From Aeromicrobium wangtongii (GTDB taxonomy: Bacteria; Actinomycetota; Actinomycetes; Propionibacteriales; Nocardioidaceae): a stretch of 64,000 nucleotides of DNA. This document shows positions 45,364-54,348 of the stretch, piece by piece; positions within the stretch are counted from its first letter, which is position 1, and every line of letters starts with the position of its first letter. The notes beneath the pieces were generated by a model. The model did not search any database. It saw nothing but the letters and a program-made list of their open reading frames with translations, and had not been told where the DNA came from. Where the stretch lies: contig NZ_CP102173.1 of assembly GCF_024584515.1 (NCBI RefSeq), forward strand, positions 3,410,001 to 3,474,000, written 5' to 3'. A program made the translations under genes and the position numbers.

Positions 45364-45845
45364 ACCGCCCTGTCAGCACGGACGATCTCGCGCGCACGAT
45401 CCTGGGCGTGCTGTGGGAGACGACCGACCGGCAGGTGTCGCGGGAGATCGCCCACCTGGCGGACATCGCCGTGGACACCGCTGACGACGGCTCCCACGTG
45501 GCACCCGAAGGGCTGCTGATGCCGGAGTCCGGCTGCATCACGACGCACGTCACCGCGACCGCACGTGACCACCCAGGCGTCAGCGAGGACATGCGGGTCG
45601 CCGTGTGGCCGGTCGCGGACGGCGGGCAGGACCCGGCGTTCGTCGTCACCCGCTCCGACTCCGACCTGACCCTGCCGGTCGCTCTCGCGGACGTCCAGCC
45701 AGACGTCACACCCCGGCTGCGGGCGCGGGCGAACGACTTCGTCGCCGCGATCATCGCGCACATGGTGGCCGAGCTCGACGTCAAGATGCAGCGGACCTAC
45801 ATCCGCGAGTCGCAGGGCGATCTCGCCGAGTACACCGAGGACTGA
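45354..45845 (+). CDS. Uncharacterised protein coupled to the lipoprotein gene
   Basis: A 163-residue soluble protein of unknown function. There is no signal peptide or membrane segment. It has strand-rich text (GCITTHVTATARDHP, DMRVAVWPVADGG) and a long helix at the C-terminus (LRARANDFVAAIIAHMVAELDVKMQ). The ATG at 45354 gives a 10-bp overlap with the lipoprotein gene; a GTG at 45360 would give the 4-bp overlap usual in this genome. Co-translation suggests a linked role, but nothing in the sequence names it. Confidence 0.7.
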   Translation: MVVNRPVSTDDLARTILGVLWETTDRQVSREIAHLADIAVDTADDGSHVAPEGLLMPESGCITTHVTATARDHPGVSEDMRVAVWPVADGGQDPAFVVTRSDSDLTLPVALADVQPDVTPRLRARANDFVAAIIAHMVAELDVKMQRTYIRESQGDLAEYTED

Positions 45846-45867
45846 GCTCCCCGGAGGGCCGACGGCA

Positions 45868-45923
45868 ACGGGGACGTCATCCCGCTCGGGCGCTGTGCGC
45901 CACGTGTGGGATGACGTCCCCGT
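45868..45923. terminator. Bidirectional terminator hairpin
   Basis: The segment ACGGGGACGTCATCCC at 45868-45883 is the exact reverse complement of 45908-45923. The 24-base loop holds its own small hairpin GGCGC-TGT-GCGCC. It lies between the stop codons of convergent genes ending at 45845 and 45937. Confidence 0.85.
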
Positions 45924-45936
45924 GGTGGTTGCGTCG

Positions 45937-48189
45937 TCAGGCGACCGGGACGGTCTCCCGCTCCGCGGCGTCCCGCTCCTCGACCCGGCGGACGAGCGAC
46001 TCGCCCTCGATGTCCAGGTTCGGCATGGCCTTGTCGAGCCACTTGGGCAGCCACCACATGCGGTCGCCCATCAACGCCATGAACGCCGGGACGATCGTCA
46101 TGCGGACCAGGAAGGCGTCGGCGAGGACACCCACCGCGAGGCCGAAGCCGATCGACTTGATGATGACCTCGTCACCCAGCGCGAAGCTGCCGAAGACGCC
46201 GACCATGATCGCCGCGGCCGCCGTCACGACCCGCGCACCGTACTGGAAGCCGAAGACCACCGACTCCTTGGCGGGACGGCCGTGGACGAACTCCTCGCGC
46301 ATGCGGGACACCAGGAACACCTCGTAGTCCATCGCCAGGCCGAACAGGATGCCGGTCAGCAGCAGCGGCAGCATGAACAGCACGGGGCCGGACTTGTCGA
46401 CACCGATCAGGTCGGCGAACCAGCCCCACTGGAAGACCGCGACTGTCGCACCCAGCGAGACACCGACCGACAGCAGGAATCCGGCAACGGCCTTGAGGGG
46501 CACCAGAATCGAGCGGAACACGATCAGCAGCAGGATGAACGCGAGGCCGACCACGACCACCAGGTACTTCGGGAAGGCATCGGCGAGCTTCTCGCTGATG
46601 TCGACGCCCACGGCCGTCTGGCCGGTCACGTACACGGTCGCGCCGGTGTCGGCCTCGACGCCGGAGACCTCGTCGCGCAGGTCCTCGACCAGTGTCTGGG
46701 TGTCGGCGTCCGACGGGCCGCTCTTGGGCACGAGGGTGATGATCGCGTAGTCCGTCGCCTCGAGCTGGCCCTCGAACGCCTCGGCCTCCGCGGGAGCAGC
46801 GTCCTTCGCCGGCACCGGCGAGAGGACCGCGGCGACGTCCTTCTTGACTGACTCGACCTTCTTGACCGTGGCCGAGACCGCAGCCTCCGGATCGTCCGCG
46901 CCCTTGGTGTCCACGACAACCAGCAGCGGCCCGTTCGTGCCGGCGCCGAAGTTGTCGGCGATCAGGTCGTACGCCACACGGGGTCCGGTGCCGTCCGGCG
47001 CCGTCCCGTCGTCGGGCAGGGCCAGCTGCATCGACGCGACCGGGATCGCGACGACACCGGCGACGACCAGGCCACCGACGAGGGTCTTGATGCGGTGCTT
47101 GGTGATGAGGTCGGCCCAGCGGCGACCCATCGTGTTCTTGACGGTCTCGTCCTCGGGGTCCGGAGCCTTGATGAACGGGATCTTGCCCCAGCCGATCTTG
47201 CCGCCGGCCGCGCCGAACAGGGCCGGCAGGAGCGTCAGCGCGATGAGCACGGCGACCGCGACGGTGGCGGAGGCGGCCAGGCCCATCTGGGTCAGGAAGT
47301 TGATGTTGACGATCGACAGTCCGGCCAGCGCGATGACGACGGTCAGACCGGCAAAGACGACCGCGGAACCGGCGGTGCCGACCGCACGACCGGCGGCCTC
47401 CTCCTGGCTGCGACCGACGTGGATCTCGTGGCGGTAGCGGGAGGCGATGAACAGGGCGTAGTCGATGCCGACCGCGAGGCCGAGCATGAGAGCCAGGGTC
47501 GGGGTGGACGAGCCGAGGTCGATGAACCCGGTCAGCGTCGTGATGCCAGCGACGCCGATGCCGACGCCGATGATGGCCGTGAGCAGGGGCATGCCGGCCA
47601 TCAGCAGCGAGCCGAACGTGATCAGCAGGACGATCACGGCCAGACCGACACCGATGAGCTCGGTGAGGCCCTGCGCGGGGATCTCCTGCAGCGCGTCGCC
47701 GCCGATCGCGACGGTGAGCCCGGCGTCCTGCGCCACCTCGGGCGCCGTCTCGAGGGCCTCCCGGTCGGCGTCGGTGAGCTCGATCGACTGCTTCGCGTAC
47801 TGGATCGAGGCGTAGCCGGTGCGGCCATCCTCGGACGTCGCGGCCAGGACGCGCGCCTCGGGCGGCGTCATGACGTTCTTGGAGTCGACGGCGGCCAGCG
47901 CCTCCTTGACGGCGGCGGCGTTCTCGGGGTCCGTGAGCTTCTCGCCCTCGGGGGCCTGGAACACGATGCGGGCGGTCGCCCCGTCAGGGGCTGCGTCGGG
48001 CGTGCGCTCCTTCATCAGGTCGAATGCCTCGATCGACTCGATGCCCGGCAGCGTGAACTGGTCGGACGTCTTGCCCGACAGGGTGCTGGCGCCGACGCCC
48101 ATCAGGAGCAGCAGGCCGATCCAGAAGGAGATGACGATGCGGCGGTGCCGGAACGACCAGCGCCCGAGCCGGTAGAGGTGCCAAGCCAT
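45937..48189 (-). CDS. MmpL/RND-family exporter
   Basis: A 750-residue transporter with two repeated halves, each one extracellular loop plus a block of membrane helices. The halves are marked by LALMLGLAVGIDYALFIASRYRHEI and LLLTGILFGLAMDYEVFLVSRMREEF, the paired MMPL signatures with Asp/Tyr of the proton relay. The N-terminus GRWSFRHRRIVISFWIGLLLLMGVG is typical. It exports lipids or hydrophobic toxic compounds using proton flow. It follows a TetR gene by 36 bp and is probably under its control. Confidence 0.92.
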   Translation of the reverse strand: MAWHLYRLGRWSFRHRRIVISFWIGLLLLMGVGASTLSGKTSDQFTLPGIESIEAFDLMKERTPDAAPDGATARIVFQAPEGEKLTDPENAAAVKEALAAVDSKNVMTPPEARVLAATSEDGRTGYASIQYAKQSIELTDADREALETAPEVAQDAGLTVAIGGDALQEIPAQGLTELIGVGLAVIVLLITFGSLLMAGMPLLTAIIGVGIGVAGITTLTGFIDLGSSTPTLALMLGLAVGIDYALFIASRYRHEIHVGRSQEEAAGRAVGTAGSAVVFAGLTVVIALAGLSIVNINFLTQMGLAASATVAVAVLIALTLLPALFGAAGGKIGWGKIPFIKAPDPEDETVKNTMGRRWADLITKHRIKTLVGGLVVAGVVAIPVASMQLALPDDGTAPDGTGPRVAYDLIADNFGAGTNGPLLVVVDTKGADDPEAAVSATVKKVESVKKDVAAVLSPVPAKDAAPAEAEAFEGQLEATDYAIITLVPKSGPSDADTQTLVEDLRDEVSGVEADTGATVYVTGQTAVGVDISEKLADAFPKYLVVVVGLAFILLLIVFRSILVPLKAVAGFLLSVGVSLGATVAVFQWGWFADLIGVDKSGPVLFMLPLLLTGILFGLAMDYEVFLVSRMREEFVHGRPAKESVVFGFQYGARVVTAAAAIMVGVFGSFALGDEVIIKSIGFGLAVGVLADAFLVRMTIVPAFMALMGDRMWWLPKWLDKAMPNLDIEGESLVRRVEERDAAERETVPVA

Positions 48190-48225
48190 TAGGTGTACTT
48201 TCCTCGAGTAGGGATGGTGCAGAAA

Positions 48226-48789
48226 TCAGTGGATGCCGAGGGCCGGCAGGAGTGCGCCGTCGACGTAGCGGCGCAGGAAGTCCGGTGACGGCTCATCGCC
48301 CTCGAACAGGTGGTGCAGCACGATCGGGGCGATGAACACGTAGTCGACGAAGGCCAGTCCGGCGCAGTCCGCCGCGATCTCGCCCCGTGCCACCGCCCGC
48401 TGGACCACCGCGCGGATGGTCTCGCGACCCGGCTCCAGGATCTGCTCGCGCACCGCGGCGGCGAGCTCGGCGTCCTGACGCACCGCGTGCATGATGGCCG
48501 CGAGCAGGTCGGAGTCGTGGTCCTGCTCCTCGGCGCGGTCGACCATCGCCATCAGGTCACCCCGCAGGGAGCCGGTGTCGGGTGTCTGCTGCTCGGTCTC
48601 GCCGACGCACTGCAAAGCCTCGACCACGAGGGCTGACTTGCTGCCCCACTGGCGGTAGAGGGTCGCCTTGCTGGACTTGGTGGCCTCGGCGATCTGATCC
48701 ATCGTGAGCTTCTCGTAGCCCCGTTCGGCGACCAGCTCCAGGGTGCCGGTGTAGAGCTCGAGCAGACGATCCTCGGTCAAGCGGCTCAT
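48226..48789 (-). CDS. TetR-family regulator of the adjacent MmpL exporter
   Basis: A 187-residue TetR protein from the ATG at 48789. The helix-turn-helix is AERGYEKLTMDQIAEATKSSKATLYRQWGSKSALVVEAL. The C-terminal ligand domain is apolar with YVFIAPIVLHHLFEG near the end. It precedes the exporter on the same strand, with a palindrome in its own promoter, so it most likely represses both genes until a ligand exported by MmpL binds. A longer GTG/ATG start near 48852 would place the palindrome inside the coding region and is less likely. Confidence 0.92.
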   Translation of the reverse strand: MSRLTEDRLLELYTGTLELVAERGYEKLTMDQIAEATKSSKATLYRQWGSKSALVVEALQCVGETEQQTPDTGSLRGDLMAMVDRAEEQDHDSDLLAAIMHAVRQDAELAAAVREQILEPGRETIRAVVQRAVARGEIAADCAGLAFVDYVFIAPIVLHHLFEGDEPSPDFLRRYVDGALLPALGIH

Positions 48790-48804
48790 CCGACCCCCAG
48801 CGAT

Positions 48805-48819
48805 ACGAAACAGTTTCGT
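48805..48819. promoter_or_regulatory. Operator palindrome ACGAAAC-A-GTTTCGT
   Basis: A perfect 7-bp-arm inverted repeat with one central base lies 15 bp upstream of the tetR start. AAAC-n-GTTT cores of this size are common TetR targets. It is the only such palindrome in the tetR-mmpL promoter region. Confidence 0.75.
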
Positions 48820-48938
48820 TTCGATGCTACGGACCGAGGCCCCGTCACCCAAGAAACGAGCCGATGACGTCCGTCACACGGCGGCCGCGAGTGTCCGGGC
48901 GGATCGCCAGCCTCGGCCCATGCAGCGCTTCGACGGCC

Positions 48939-49538
48939 TCAGGGGGTCCAGTGCGGGTCGCGGCCGATGAATGCGATGAGCCGGTCCTGGACCGGGGCGT
49001 CGGACGCGACCGGCACCGCCGGGCCGTACTGACCCGAGCTCCGCAGCAGGTCCTCGATCGGGGTCATCCCGGCCAGGAGCTCCTCACAGCGGGCCGGGTC
49101 CAGGGTGTCGTCCTGACCGGTCGCCCTGGCGAGGTCCCAGGTGTGCATGAAGACGTCCGAGACGTAGAAGCTGTCGATGACCTCTCCGAGGACGCGGGTC
49201 CCGGCGTGCGGGTGGACGAACTCCTCGCCGGCGCGCGGCGACTCGAGCAGGTCCTGCACCGCGCCCACGTGGTGATGCCAGGCCGCGACGGGATCGCCCG
49301 CGACCGAGGGTCCGGGCGGCAGATCGACCCCTCCTCCCGCCAGGAAGCCGGGCAACCACTCGACCAGGTGTCCGACGACGTCCCGCGCGGTCCACCCCTC
49401 GACAGGCGCCGGGGCGTCCCAGTCTCGCGTCCCGTCCACCCGGTCCCCGAACGCTGCGGCGGCGCGGCGATGGGCGTCCGCGGGGGTGTCCGACGATGAT
49501 TCTTCCCTCGTGCTCACGATCGCCGGGTACCCCGTCAT
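48939..49538 (-). CDS. Mycothiol-dependent maleylpyruvate isomerase-like (TIGR03086-type) protein
   Basis: A 199-residue DinB/MDMPI-fold protein. It has the helix with WDAPAPVEGWTARDVVGHLVEWLPGF, a histidine-rich turn AAWHHHVGAV, and DVFMHTWDLARATGQDDTLD, which holds the family HxWDLA motif. Such actinomycete proteins bind a metal through three histidines and may use mycothiol. The ATG at 49538 is taken; a GTG at 49517 is possible. The substrate is unknown. It lies 33 bp after trhO on the same strand. Confidence 0.8.
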   Translation of the reverse strand: MTGYPAIVSTREESSSDTPADAHRRAAAAFGDRVDGTRDWDAPAPVEGWTARDVVGHLVEWLPGFLAGGGVDLPPGPSVAGDPVAAWHHHVGAVQDLLESPRAGEEFVHPHAGTRVLGEVIDSFYVSDVFMHTWDLARATGQDDTLDPARCEELLAGMTPIEDLLRSSGQYGPAVPVASDAPVQDRLIAFIGRDPHWTP

Positions 49539-49571
49539 TGCAGGGTCAATCGCGGCGGCTGAGCCCTTCGC

Positions 49572-50465
49572 TCAGGCGGTGAGCGCGTGCTGGTCGCACA
49601 TCGTGTGCCCGCCCAGGCATGACGCGCATCGCACCATCTGCCGGACGCACGACACGTCGCCGCAGTCCGCGACGTCATTGGTCGCCTGTCCGCACAGATC
49701 GCACGCACCGACGAGTGCCGCGTGGTCGGAGAAGTCCATCGAGATCCGGTCGTCGAAGACGTACAGCGATCCCTGCCACAGGCCGTCGTCGCCGTAGGCC
49801 TCTCCGTACGTCGCGATCCCGCCGTCGAGCTGGTAGACCTCGCGGAACCCGCGCTTCTTCATCAGCGGGGTCAGCACCTCGCAGCGGATGCCGCCGGTGC
49901 AGTAGGTGACGACCGGCTTGTCCTTGAGGTGGTCGTAGACACCGCTGTCGAGCACCTCGATGAACTCGCGCGTCGTCTCGACCTCGGGCCGGACCGCGCC
50001 GGCGAAGTGACCGATGTCGGACTCGATCTTGTTGCGGCCGTCGAAGAACACCACGTCCTTGCTCTCCACCAGGGCGTGCAGATCGGCGGGCGACAGGTGG
50101 GTGCCGCCGTCGACGACCCCGTTCTCGTCGACCTCGAGCTCGTCCGGAGCCCCGAACGTCACGAGCTCCTCCCGCACCCGGACGCTGAGCCGGGGGAAGT
50201 CGGCGCTGGTGCCGTCCGGCTGGGCGCGACCCTCGCTCCACTTGAAGTCGATGTCCTTGAACGGCGCGTACGCCCGGGTGCCCTTGATGTACTTCTTGAG
50301 CTGCACGACGTCGCCGCCCAGGGTCGCGTTGATGCCGTCCTTGGACACGATGATGCGCCCGCGGATGCCGAGGGACTCGCACAGCGTGCGCTGCCACAGC
50401 CTGATCGCGTCCGGATCGGCGAGCGGCGCGAAGCCGTAGAACAGGAGAACTTTGGGGGTGGCCAC
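49572..50465 (-). CDS. trhO: tRNA uridine(34) hydroxylase TrhO (rhodanese domain)
   Basis: A 297-residue protein of the TrhO/UPF0176 family from the GTG at 50465. It has an N-terminal ferredoxin-like part ([19 protein letters not shown]). The rhodanese domain carries the active loop YCTGGIRCE, and a C-terminal cysteine cluster is seen ([24 protein letters not shown]). TrhO makes 5-hydroxyuridine at the tRNA wobble position. A short hairpin, CTGAGC-N5-GCTCAG, overlaps its stop codon at 49559-49575. Confidence 0.93.
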   Translation of the reverse strand: MATPKVLLFYGFAPLADPDAIRLWQRTLCESLGIRGRIIVSKDGINATLGGDVVQLKKYIKGTRAYAPFKDIDFKWSEGRAQPDGTSADFPRLSVRVREELVTFGAPDELEVDENGVVDGGTHLSPADLHALVESKDVVFFDGRNKIESDIGHFAGAVRPEVETTREFIEVLDSGVYDHLKDKPVVTYCTGGIRCEVLTPLMKKRGFREVYQLDGGIATYGEAYGDDGLWQGSLYVFDDRISMDFSDHAALVGACDLCGQATNDVADCGDVSCVRQMVRCASCLGGHTMCDQHALTA

Positions 50466-50474
50466 CCGCTGATT

Positions 50475-51002
50475 CTAGGAGGTGGCCCCGATGCCCCATG
50501 CCACGCGCGCCTCACCGTCCCAGCGACGCAGGCCCGCGACCGTTCCCTCGGGCTGCCGCGGCCGGCCGACCAGGCGGTCCAGCGCCCGGGCCAGCTGATC
50601 GGTGGTGAGCCGGCGCGCGAGCGTCACATGCGGCGTCCACCGGCCGGGGGTCGTCGTGGACGGCTGGTCCGGCAGGCCGTCCATCGCGGTGGTGACCTGC
50701 GCGTGGAGGGAGAGCAGGTCGGCGGACGGCACGACCGCACGGGCGAGCACGTGGCGGCGACCGCTGAAGACCAGCCACCCGCCGAGGCGCACGGTCATGC
50801 CCGCCGGACCAGGCACCGATCGCAGCGCCTCCTCCGCGGCGGGTGTCACCACGCTCGCGAGGCCGAGGGTCACGTGCGGGGCGTTCGACTCCCCCGTGTG
50901 CCGGGCCTGGCTCGGCAGGCGCGCGGCGAGCAGCAGGGCCCACTCCTCCCGGACGAGCTGGTCGAGCCCGGCGTCCAGGACGAGCTCGACTGACTGCACC
51001 AT
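50475..51002 (-). CDS. 2H phosphoesterase (2-prime-5-prime RNA ligase-like)
   Basis: A 175-residue protein with two HxTx motifs, HVTL at residues 43-46 and HVTL at 125-128, which form the twin active site of the 2H family (ThpR, LigT and related cyclic phosphodiesterases). The spacing between motifs is normal. It is likely an RNA 2-prime-3-prime cyclic phosphodiesterase. The ATG at 51002 faces the amidase start across 18 bp; a GTG at 50999 is an alternative. Confidence 0.85.
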   Translation of the reverse strand: MVQSVELVLDAGLDQLVREEWALLLAARLPSQARHTGESNAPHVTLGLASVVTPAAEEALRSVPGPAGMTVRLGGWLVFSGRRHVLARAVVPSADLLSLHAQVTTAMDGLPDQPSTTTPGRWTPHVTLARRLTTDQLARALDRLVGRPRQPEGTVAGLRRWDGEARVAWGIGATS

Positions 51003-51020
51003 CGGTCTATCGTCGTCCAC

Positions 51021-52430
51021 ATGACCGAGCTGCACGAGATGGACGCGACCGACCAGGCCGATCTCCTGCACCGCCGACAGGTCAGCGCCGTCGAGCTGGT
51101 GCAGCACCACCTCGACCGGATCGACCGGTACGGCAAGGCCCTCGGGGCCTTCGTCACCGTGACGGCAGAGCAGGCGCTGGTGGCGGCGCGAGCGGCGGAC
51201 GCCTCGATCCTGGCAGGCCGGGCCCCCGCGTTCGCAGGTGTGCCGACCGCCATCAAGGACCTCACGCCGACCGCGGGGGTGCCGACGTCGATGGGCTCCG
51301 CGGCGATGCGCGGCTTCGTCCCCGACGTGGATGCGCACGTCGTGGACCTCCTGCGACGGGCCGGCTTCATCAGCCTGGGCAAGACCAACACCCCGGAGTT
51401 CGGCCTGTCCTCCTACACGGACAACGACCTGGTCGGCCCGGCCCGCACGCCGTGGGACCTGGCCCGCAACGCCGGCGGGTCGAGCGGGGGTGCTGCCGCA
51501 GCCGTCTCGGCCGGCCTGGTGCCACTGGCCCAGGGCAGCGACGGCGGCGGGTCGATCCGCATCCCGGCCAGCTCGTGCGGCATCTTCGGCTTCAAGCCCA
51601 GTCGCGGCCGGGTCAGCGTAGGCCCGACCGGTTCGGACTGGAGCGGGCTCGCGGTGGACGGACCCCTGGCCCGCACGGTCCGCGATGCCGCCGCACTGCT
51701 GGACGTCATGGCGCACGCGATGCCCGGGGACCTGCGTCCCCTGCCCGATCCGGACGTCCCGTTCGCCGAACGAGTGCGCCGCGATCCGGGACGTCTGCGC
51801 ATCGCCCGCTGGTCGGGCACCCACCTGGAGGGGATCGACCCGGGAGCGGACGCCGTGGCGGCGTGGGAGGAGGCGAGCCGTCTGCTGGAGTCCCTCGGCC
51901 ACGAGGTCGTCGACATCGCCAACCCCTTTCCGCAGGCCCTGGAGCCGCAGTTCAACGTCATCTGGTCCAGCGGCATCGCGGGAGCGCCCATCCCGCCCGC
52001 GGCCGAGCCGCTGCTGCGCGCCAACACCCGCTACTGGCGGGAGCGCGGCGGGCGCGCCTCGGCCGTCGACCTCGCGCGCGCGATGCAGTTCCTGGAGGCG
52101 ACCACGCGTGACGTCATCACCGGGCTGCGGGAGTTCGACGCCTTCCTCACCCCGACCCTCGCCCTGCCGCCGCAACCGGTCGAGTGGTTCAACGAGTCCG
52201 GCGATCCGGCCCAGGACCACCATCGCGAGCTGCTCTACACGCCGTACACGGGCCTGAACAACATGAGCGGCCAGCCGGCGGCGAGCCTTCCGCTGCACTG
52301 GTCGGCCGACGGCCTGCCGATCGGCGTCATGCTGGCGACCCACCCCGCGCAGGACGGACTGCTGTTCAGCCTGTGCGCCCAGGTCGAGGCGGCCGCCCCC
52401 TGGCACGCACGGCGTCCGCCGGGCTTCTGA
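51021..52430 (+). CDS. Amidase signature family enzyme
   Basis: A 469-residue amidase with the full Ser-cisSer-Lys set: Lys79 in GVPTAIKD, Ser154 in NAGGSSGGAAAA and Ser178 in SDGGGSIRIPAS. The C-terminal part has FLTPTLALPPQP and GLPIGVMLATHPAQDGLL. It hydrolyses an amide; close relatives act on aryl or aliphatic amides or nylon oligomers. Indole-acetamide and Glu-tRNA roles are unlikely without partners. It is convergent with the metalloprotease gene, 4 bp between stops. Confidence 0.9.
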   Translation: MTELHEMDATDQADLLHRRQVSAVELVQHHLDRIDRYGKALGAFVTVTAEQALVAARAADASILAGRAPAFAGVPTAIKDLTPTAGVPTSMGSAAMRGFVPDVDAHVVDLLRRAGFISLGKTNTPEFGLSSYTDNDLVGPARTPWDLARNAGGSSGGAAAAVSAGLVPLAQGSDGGGSIRIPASSCGIFGFKPSRGRVSVGPTGSDWSGLAVDGPLARTVRDAAALLDVMAHAMPGDLRPLPDPDVPFAERVRRDPGRLRIARWSGTHLEGIDPGADAVAAWEEASRLLESLGHEVVDIANPFPQALEPQFNVIWSSGIAGAPIPPAAEPLLRANTRYWRERGGRASAVDLARAMQFLEATTRDVITGLREFDAFLTPTLALPPQPVEWFNESGDPAQDHHRELLYTPYTGLNNMSGQPAASLPLHWSADGLPIGVMLATHPAQDGLLFSLCAQVEAAAPWHARRPPGF

Positions 52431-52434
52431 CGCG

Positions 52435-54192
52435 CTACTTCCGGGCGACCTTCTTGGTCGCCTTGGACGTCTTGCTGACCGTCGTGTAGCCGGTCTTGCG
52501 GGCGGTCACGCGAACCGTGATCTTCTTGCCCTTCTGACGCGCAGTGAGCTTGAGCGACGCCTTGGTGCCCTTGGAGGTGATCTTCTTGCCGCCGGCGTAC
52601 CACTGATAGCTGAACGACGGCTTCGGCGACCAGGAGCCGACCTTGACCTTCAGCGTCTTTCCGACCTTGGCGGTGCCGGTGATCTTGGGGGTCTTCGCCG
52701 CGAGACGACCCGGCACCGGCGCCGGTGGCGCGGGCGCGGGCGGCGCGGGCGCGGGCGGCGCGGGGGCGGAGGGCCCGAACGTGACGGTGAGGTCGGCACC
52801 GCCGCCGCCCGCAGCCGCGACCAGGAACCGCACCGAGCCGCTGGGGCTCACGAAGCTCTGGCCGACCCCGAACGAGGCGGCAGCCGGCGTCGGCGTCAAC
52901 AACGTGATCGAGTCGAGCGTCCCGGCCGTGGTGACCGTGACGCCGGGCCGGTAGACCAGCCCGGTGCCGATGTTCGCCCCGTAGCTGTAGAGGGTTCCGG
53001 CGTCCCGCGCGGTGCCCGAGCGGTGCTCGACGTGGTAGCGCGTGCCGGACAAGGGATCGACGATCTCCACGCCGCGGACTCCGGTCAAGCCACCCCGGGG
53101 ATCGACGTGCACCGCGCGAGTCGCCGGGCCGTTCGTGGCGCTGACCTGGGCAACCTCGGCGGCGCCCGCCACGCCCAGCTTCCGGCGGAAGGCGGTGTCC
53201 AGCGCCGGCGGCTCGAGCGGGAAGTCCGCCGTCACCGCCAGGCCCATCGGGCTGAACAGGTCCTCGTACTCGTCCACCGCGCAGGCCGCGCAGCGCTGCA
53301 CGTTCGCATGGCCGAGCCCGAAGGTGTGGCCCATCTCGTGGATGCCGACCTGCTGGGCGATCGAGCCCAGGCTCAGGCTCATCCGTCCGCCGCTGGACAG
53401 ATCGGTCCCGATCTCCGCGACGCCGACGACTCCGCTGCCGGAGCACTCGTCGGCCATGGCCACGACCAGGTGGTTCCGGGAGCTCTGCGCGAAGGGCACT
53501 CCGGGAAACAGTCGCGCGGCCTCGTCCCAGACGAACCGGGGGTCCGTGGCCATGCCGCAGCTCACCTCGGTGGATCCGGCGACGGACGTCGTGAACGTCT
53601 TGGTCGACACGATCGGGAAGGACGCGATGAGCCCACCCGACTCAGCGGTCCAGTAGTCCGTGATCGAACCGACGACCGCCTGGATCTGTTCCTGCGACTC
53701 CTCCAACGTCCCGCGGCCGTTCATCACCGCGAGGTACACCCGGTGCTCCGTCGGCACAGCGGCAGCAGCCGCCCGGGCGGTGACGCTGGACGCGGCGACC
53801 CGCAGCGGTGTGCTCTCGTCCTCGGCGGAGGCGATGGCGACACGGCCCGCACGGGTGTCCTCGCGGATCGTGCTGCCGGCGCGTGGCATCACCCCGCGGG
53901 CCCGGAGGTCGGCCGCGACATCGCCCTCCACCACGAGCTCCCCGCGGAACCGGGAGTTCGCCGCGGCCTGGCCGTGCAGATCGACCGGGATCATCGCCCC
54001 GTCATCGGTCTCCACCGAGTAGAGGTGGTCGGCGTGCGCGTGATCGCCGAAGCGGTCGATCACGACGACCCGCACGGTGCCGTCGACGGCCAGCGTGGTC
54101 GGCCCGGTGGCCGCCCGCGCCGGATCGGTGGCGGCAACCGCCGTCACCAGCAGGCTTGCGGTGAGCACGGACGCCCAGCGGTAGATGCTCAT
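52435..54192 (-). CDS. Secreted metzincin-type zinc metalloprotease with C-terminal repeat domain
   Basis: A 585-residue exported protease. The signal peptide ends near ATDPARAA (residues 21-28). The metzincin motif HEMGHTFGLGH at 285-295 supplies His285, His289, His295 and Glu286, with the Met-turn SPMG at 315-318. A Pro-Ala-rich linker near residue 490 leads to a basic domain of about 80 residues (ITGTAKVGKTLKVKVGSW, then FSYQWYAGGKKI), the same type as used in actinomycete surface proteins. It probably degrades external protein. The ATG at 54192 is chosen because the signal peptide starts there. Confidence 0.88.
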   Translation of the reverse strand: MSIYRWASVLTASLLVTAVAATDPARAATGPTTLAVDGTVRVVVIDRFGDHAHADHLYSVETDDGAMIPVDLHGQAAANSRFRGELVVEGDVAADLRARGVMPRAGSTIREDTRAGRVAIASAEDESTPLRVAASSVTARAAAAAVPTEHRVYLAVMNGRGTLEESQEQIQAVVGSITDYWTAESGGLIASFPIVSTKTFTTSVAGSTEVSCGMATDPRFVWDEAARLFPGVPFAQSSRNHLVVAMADECSGSGVVGVAEIGTDLSSGGRMSLSLGSIAQQVGIHEMGHTFGLGHANVQRCAACAVDEYEDLFSPMGLAVTADFPLEPPALDTAFRRKLGVAGAAEVAQVSATNGPATRAVHVDPRGGLTGVRGVEIVDPLSGTRYHVEHRSGTARDAGTLYSYGANIGTGLVYRPGVTVTTAGTLDSITLLTPTPAAASFGVGQSFVSPSGSVRFLVAAAGGGGADLTVTFGPSAPAPPAPAPPAPAPPAPVPGRLAAKTPKITGTAKVGKTLKVKVGSWSPKPSFSYQWYAGGKKITSKGTKASLKLTARQKGKKITVRVTARKTGYTTVSKTSKATKKVARK

Positions 54193-54348
54193 ACGTCCAT
54201 CTCTCTCGCGGCAGGACCGGCCCGACACAGCGTGCGTCGGTTCGGAGGAATGCACAGCGTAGGGCGCCGGCAGTGCTCGCGAGGGGACTTTGGTCCTATT
54301 TGATCAAGGACCTCTTGGTGCTACGGCGGAACTGACCCGCCGCGGGCG

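Noticed and set aside
48226..48852. Longer TetR start at 48852
   Set aside because: It would place the ACGAAAC-A-GTTTCGT operator inside the coding region and adds residues without family similarity; the ATG at 48789 fits better.
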